Below, piece after piece: positions 39,853-39,866 of a stretch of 39,866 nt of DNA; positions within the stretch are counted from its first letter, which is position 1, and each line of letters starts with the position of its first letter. Origin of the DNA: Chara braunii (taxonomy: Eukaryota; Streptophyta; Charophyceae; Charales; Characeae). The stretch lies in contig BFEA01000006.1 of the NCBI GenBank assembly GCA_003427395.1, positions 5,798,631 through 5,838,496 on the forward strand. Direction: 5' to 3'. Under the pieces are notes generated by a model. It saw only the letters and a list, made by a program, of their open reading frames with translations. It was not told the DNA's origin and made no database searches. The translations under genes were made by a program, and so were the position numbers.

Positions 39853-39866
39853 NTGTGTGTGTGTGT
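39772..39866 (+). repeat. (GT)n microsatellite at the window edge
   Basis: A nearly pure GT run of about 95 bases, with one N at 39853, reaches the end of the window. It is a probable assembly break point. Confidence 0.95.

Larger units (their letters stand above)
31536..39866 (-). mobile_element. Element 4: minus-strand Ty3/gypsy retrotransposon, running past the right edge
   Basis: The order from the right is 5' LTR (from 39274), PBS (39259-39270), a 1.3-kb leader, gag (37980-36180), protease, RT, RNase H, integrase with chromodomain (to 32653), PPT and 3' LTR (about 32612-31536). LTR termini agree: TGCGAGGGA at the 5' end of the 3' LTR, and TTCCTTGCA at the 3' end of the 5' LTR. A 70-bp block shared by the two LTRs (31569-31638 and 39329-39398) is 90% identical, but the LTRs diverge beyond it. 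Many stops and frameshifts are present. Confidence 0.8.
39274..39866 (-). repeat. Element 4 5' LTR, partial and disrupted
   Basis: It starts TGCAAGGAAT on the plus strand. The 70-bp block 39329-39398 matches the other LTR (63 of 70). From 39399 on it holds a purine tract and a (GT)n run unlike the partner LTR, so it is either interrupted by an insertion or the LTR ends early. The window ends before this can be resolved. Confidence 0.5.

Overview
The window is transposon-rich nuclear DNA from a eukaryote. It holds four Ty3/gypsy-type LTR retrotransposons with chromodomain-like integrase tails and one degenerate Penelope-like (non-LTR) reverse transcriptase. There are many (CA)n, (GT)n, (GA)n and polypurine/polypyrimidine tracts, one 415-bp assembly gap and two single Ns. 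Primer binding sites resemble the complement of plant initiator-Met tRNA. The style is that of the green lineage; a charophyte alga such as Chara is my best guess. That guess is inference, and I could not search a database. I see no intact host gene, no rRNA or tRNA gene and no prokaryotic feature.

Layout. 1-3709 and 21186-21607 (+): a broken Penelope-like RT locus, with degraded upstream ORFs at 425-1571 and the RT at 2031-3709. It is split 23 codons after its YMDD box by element 1 (3710-21185, +), which has perfect 10-bp LTR termini in its left copy and an almost perfect 5-bp target duplication (ACGAC/ATGAC). The left LTR of element 1 is itself split by element 2 (4411-13338, +), with a perfect 4-bp target duplication (TCTT). 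Removing the insertions restores the LTR and the RT reading frame, so this is a three-level nest. LTR divergence counted by eye on sample stretches is about 9% for element 1 and about 2% for element 2, which agrees with the nesting order.

21608-23993: no recognised gene. It contains short tandem repeats, a hairpin, a candidate two-exon mini-gene (22711-22934) and a diverged direct duplication (about 23040-23830) whose two copies keep a similar Cys/Pro-rich peptide. Element 3 (minus strand, from the N gap to 30620) has 1.08-kb LTRs, protease, RT, RNase H, integrase and chromodomain, but no recognisable gag. It lies inside a (CA)n tract.

30621-31535 is microsatellite and minisatellite DNA. Element 4 (minus strand, about 31536 to beyond the right edge) has gag with a CCHC knuckle, protease, RT with a YHDD box, RNase H, integrase and chromodomain. 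Its 3' LTR is about 31536-32612. Its 5' LTR starts at 39274 and is disrupted or runs out of the window.

All four elements carry stops and frameshifts, so none is autonomous as read. The less expected signals are repeated perfect antisense 5' splice sites in two LTR families, a nine-unit 13-bp bZIP-type motif array in the element 1 leader, a 21-bp array upstream of the element 2 TATA box, and an exon-like 240-bp ORF antisense in the element 4 leader.
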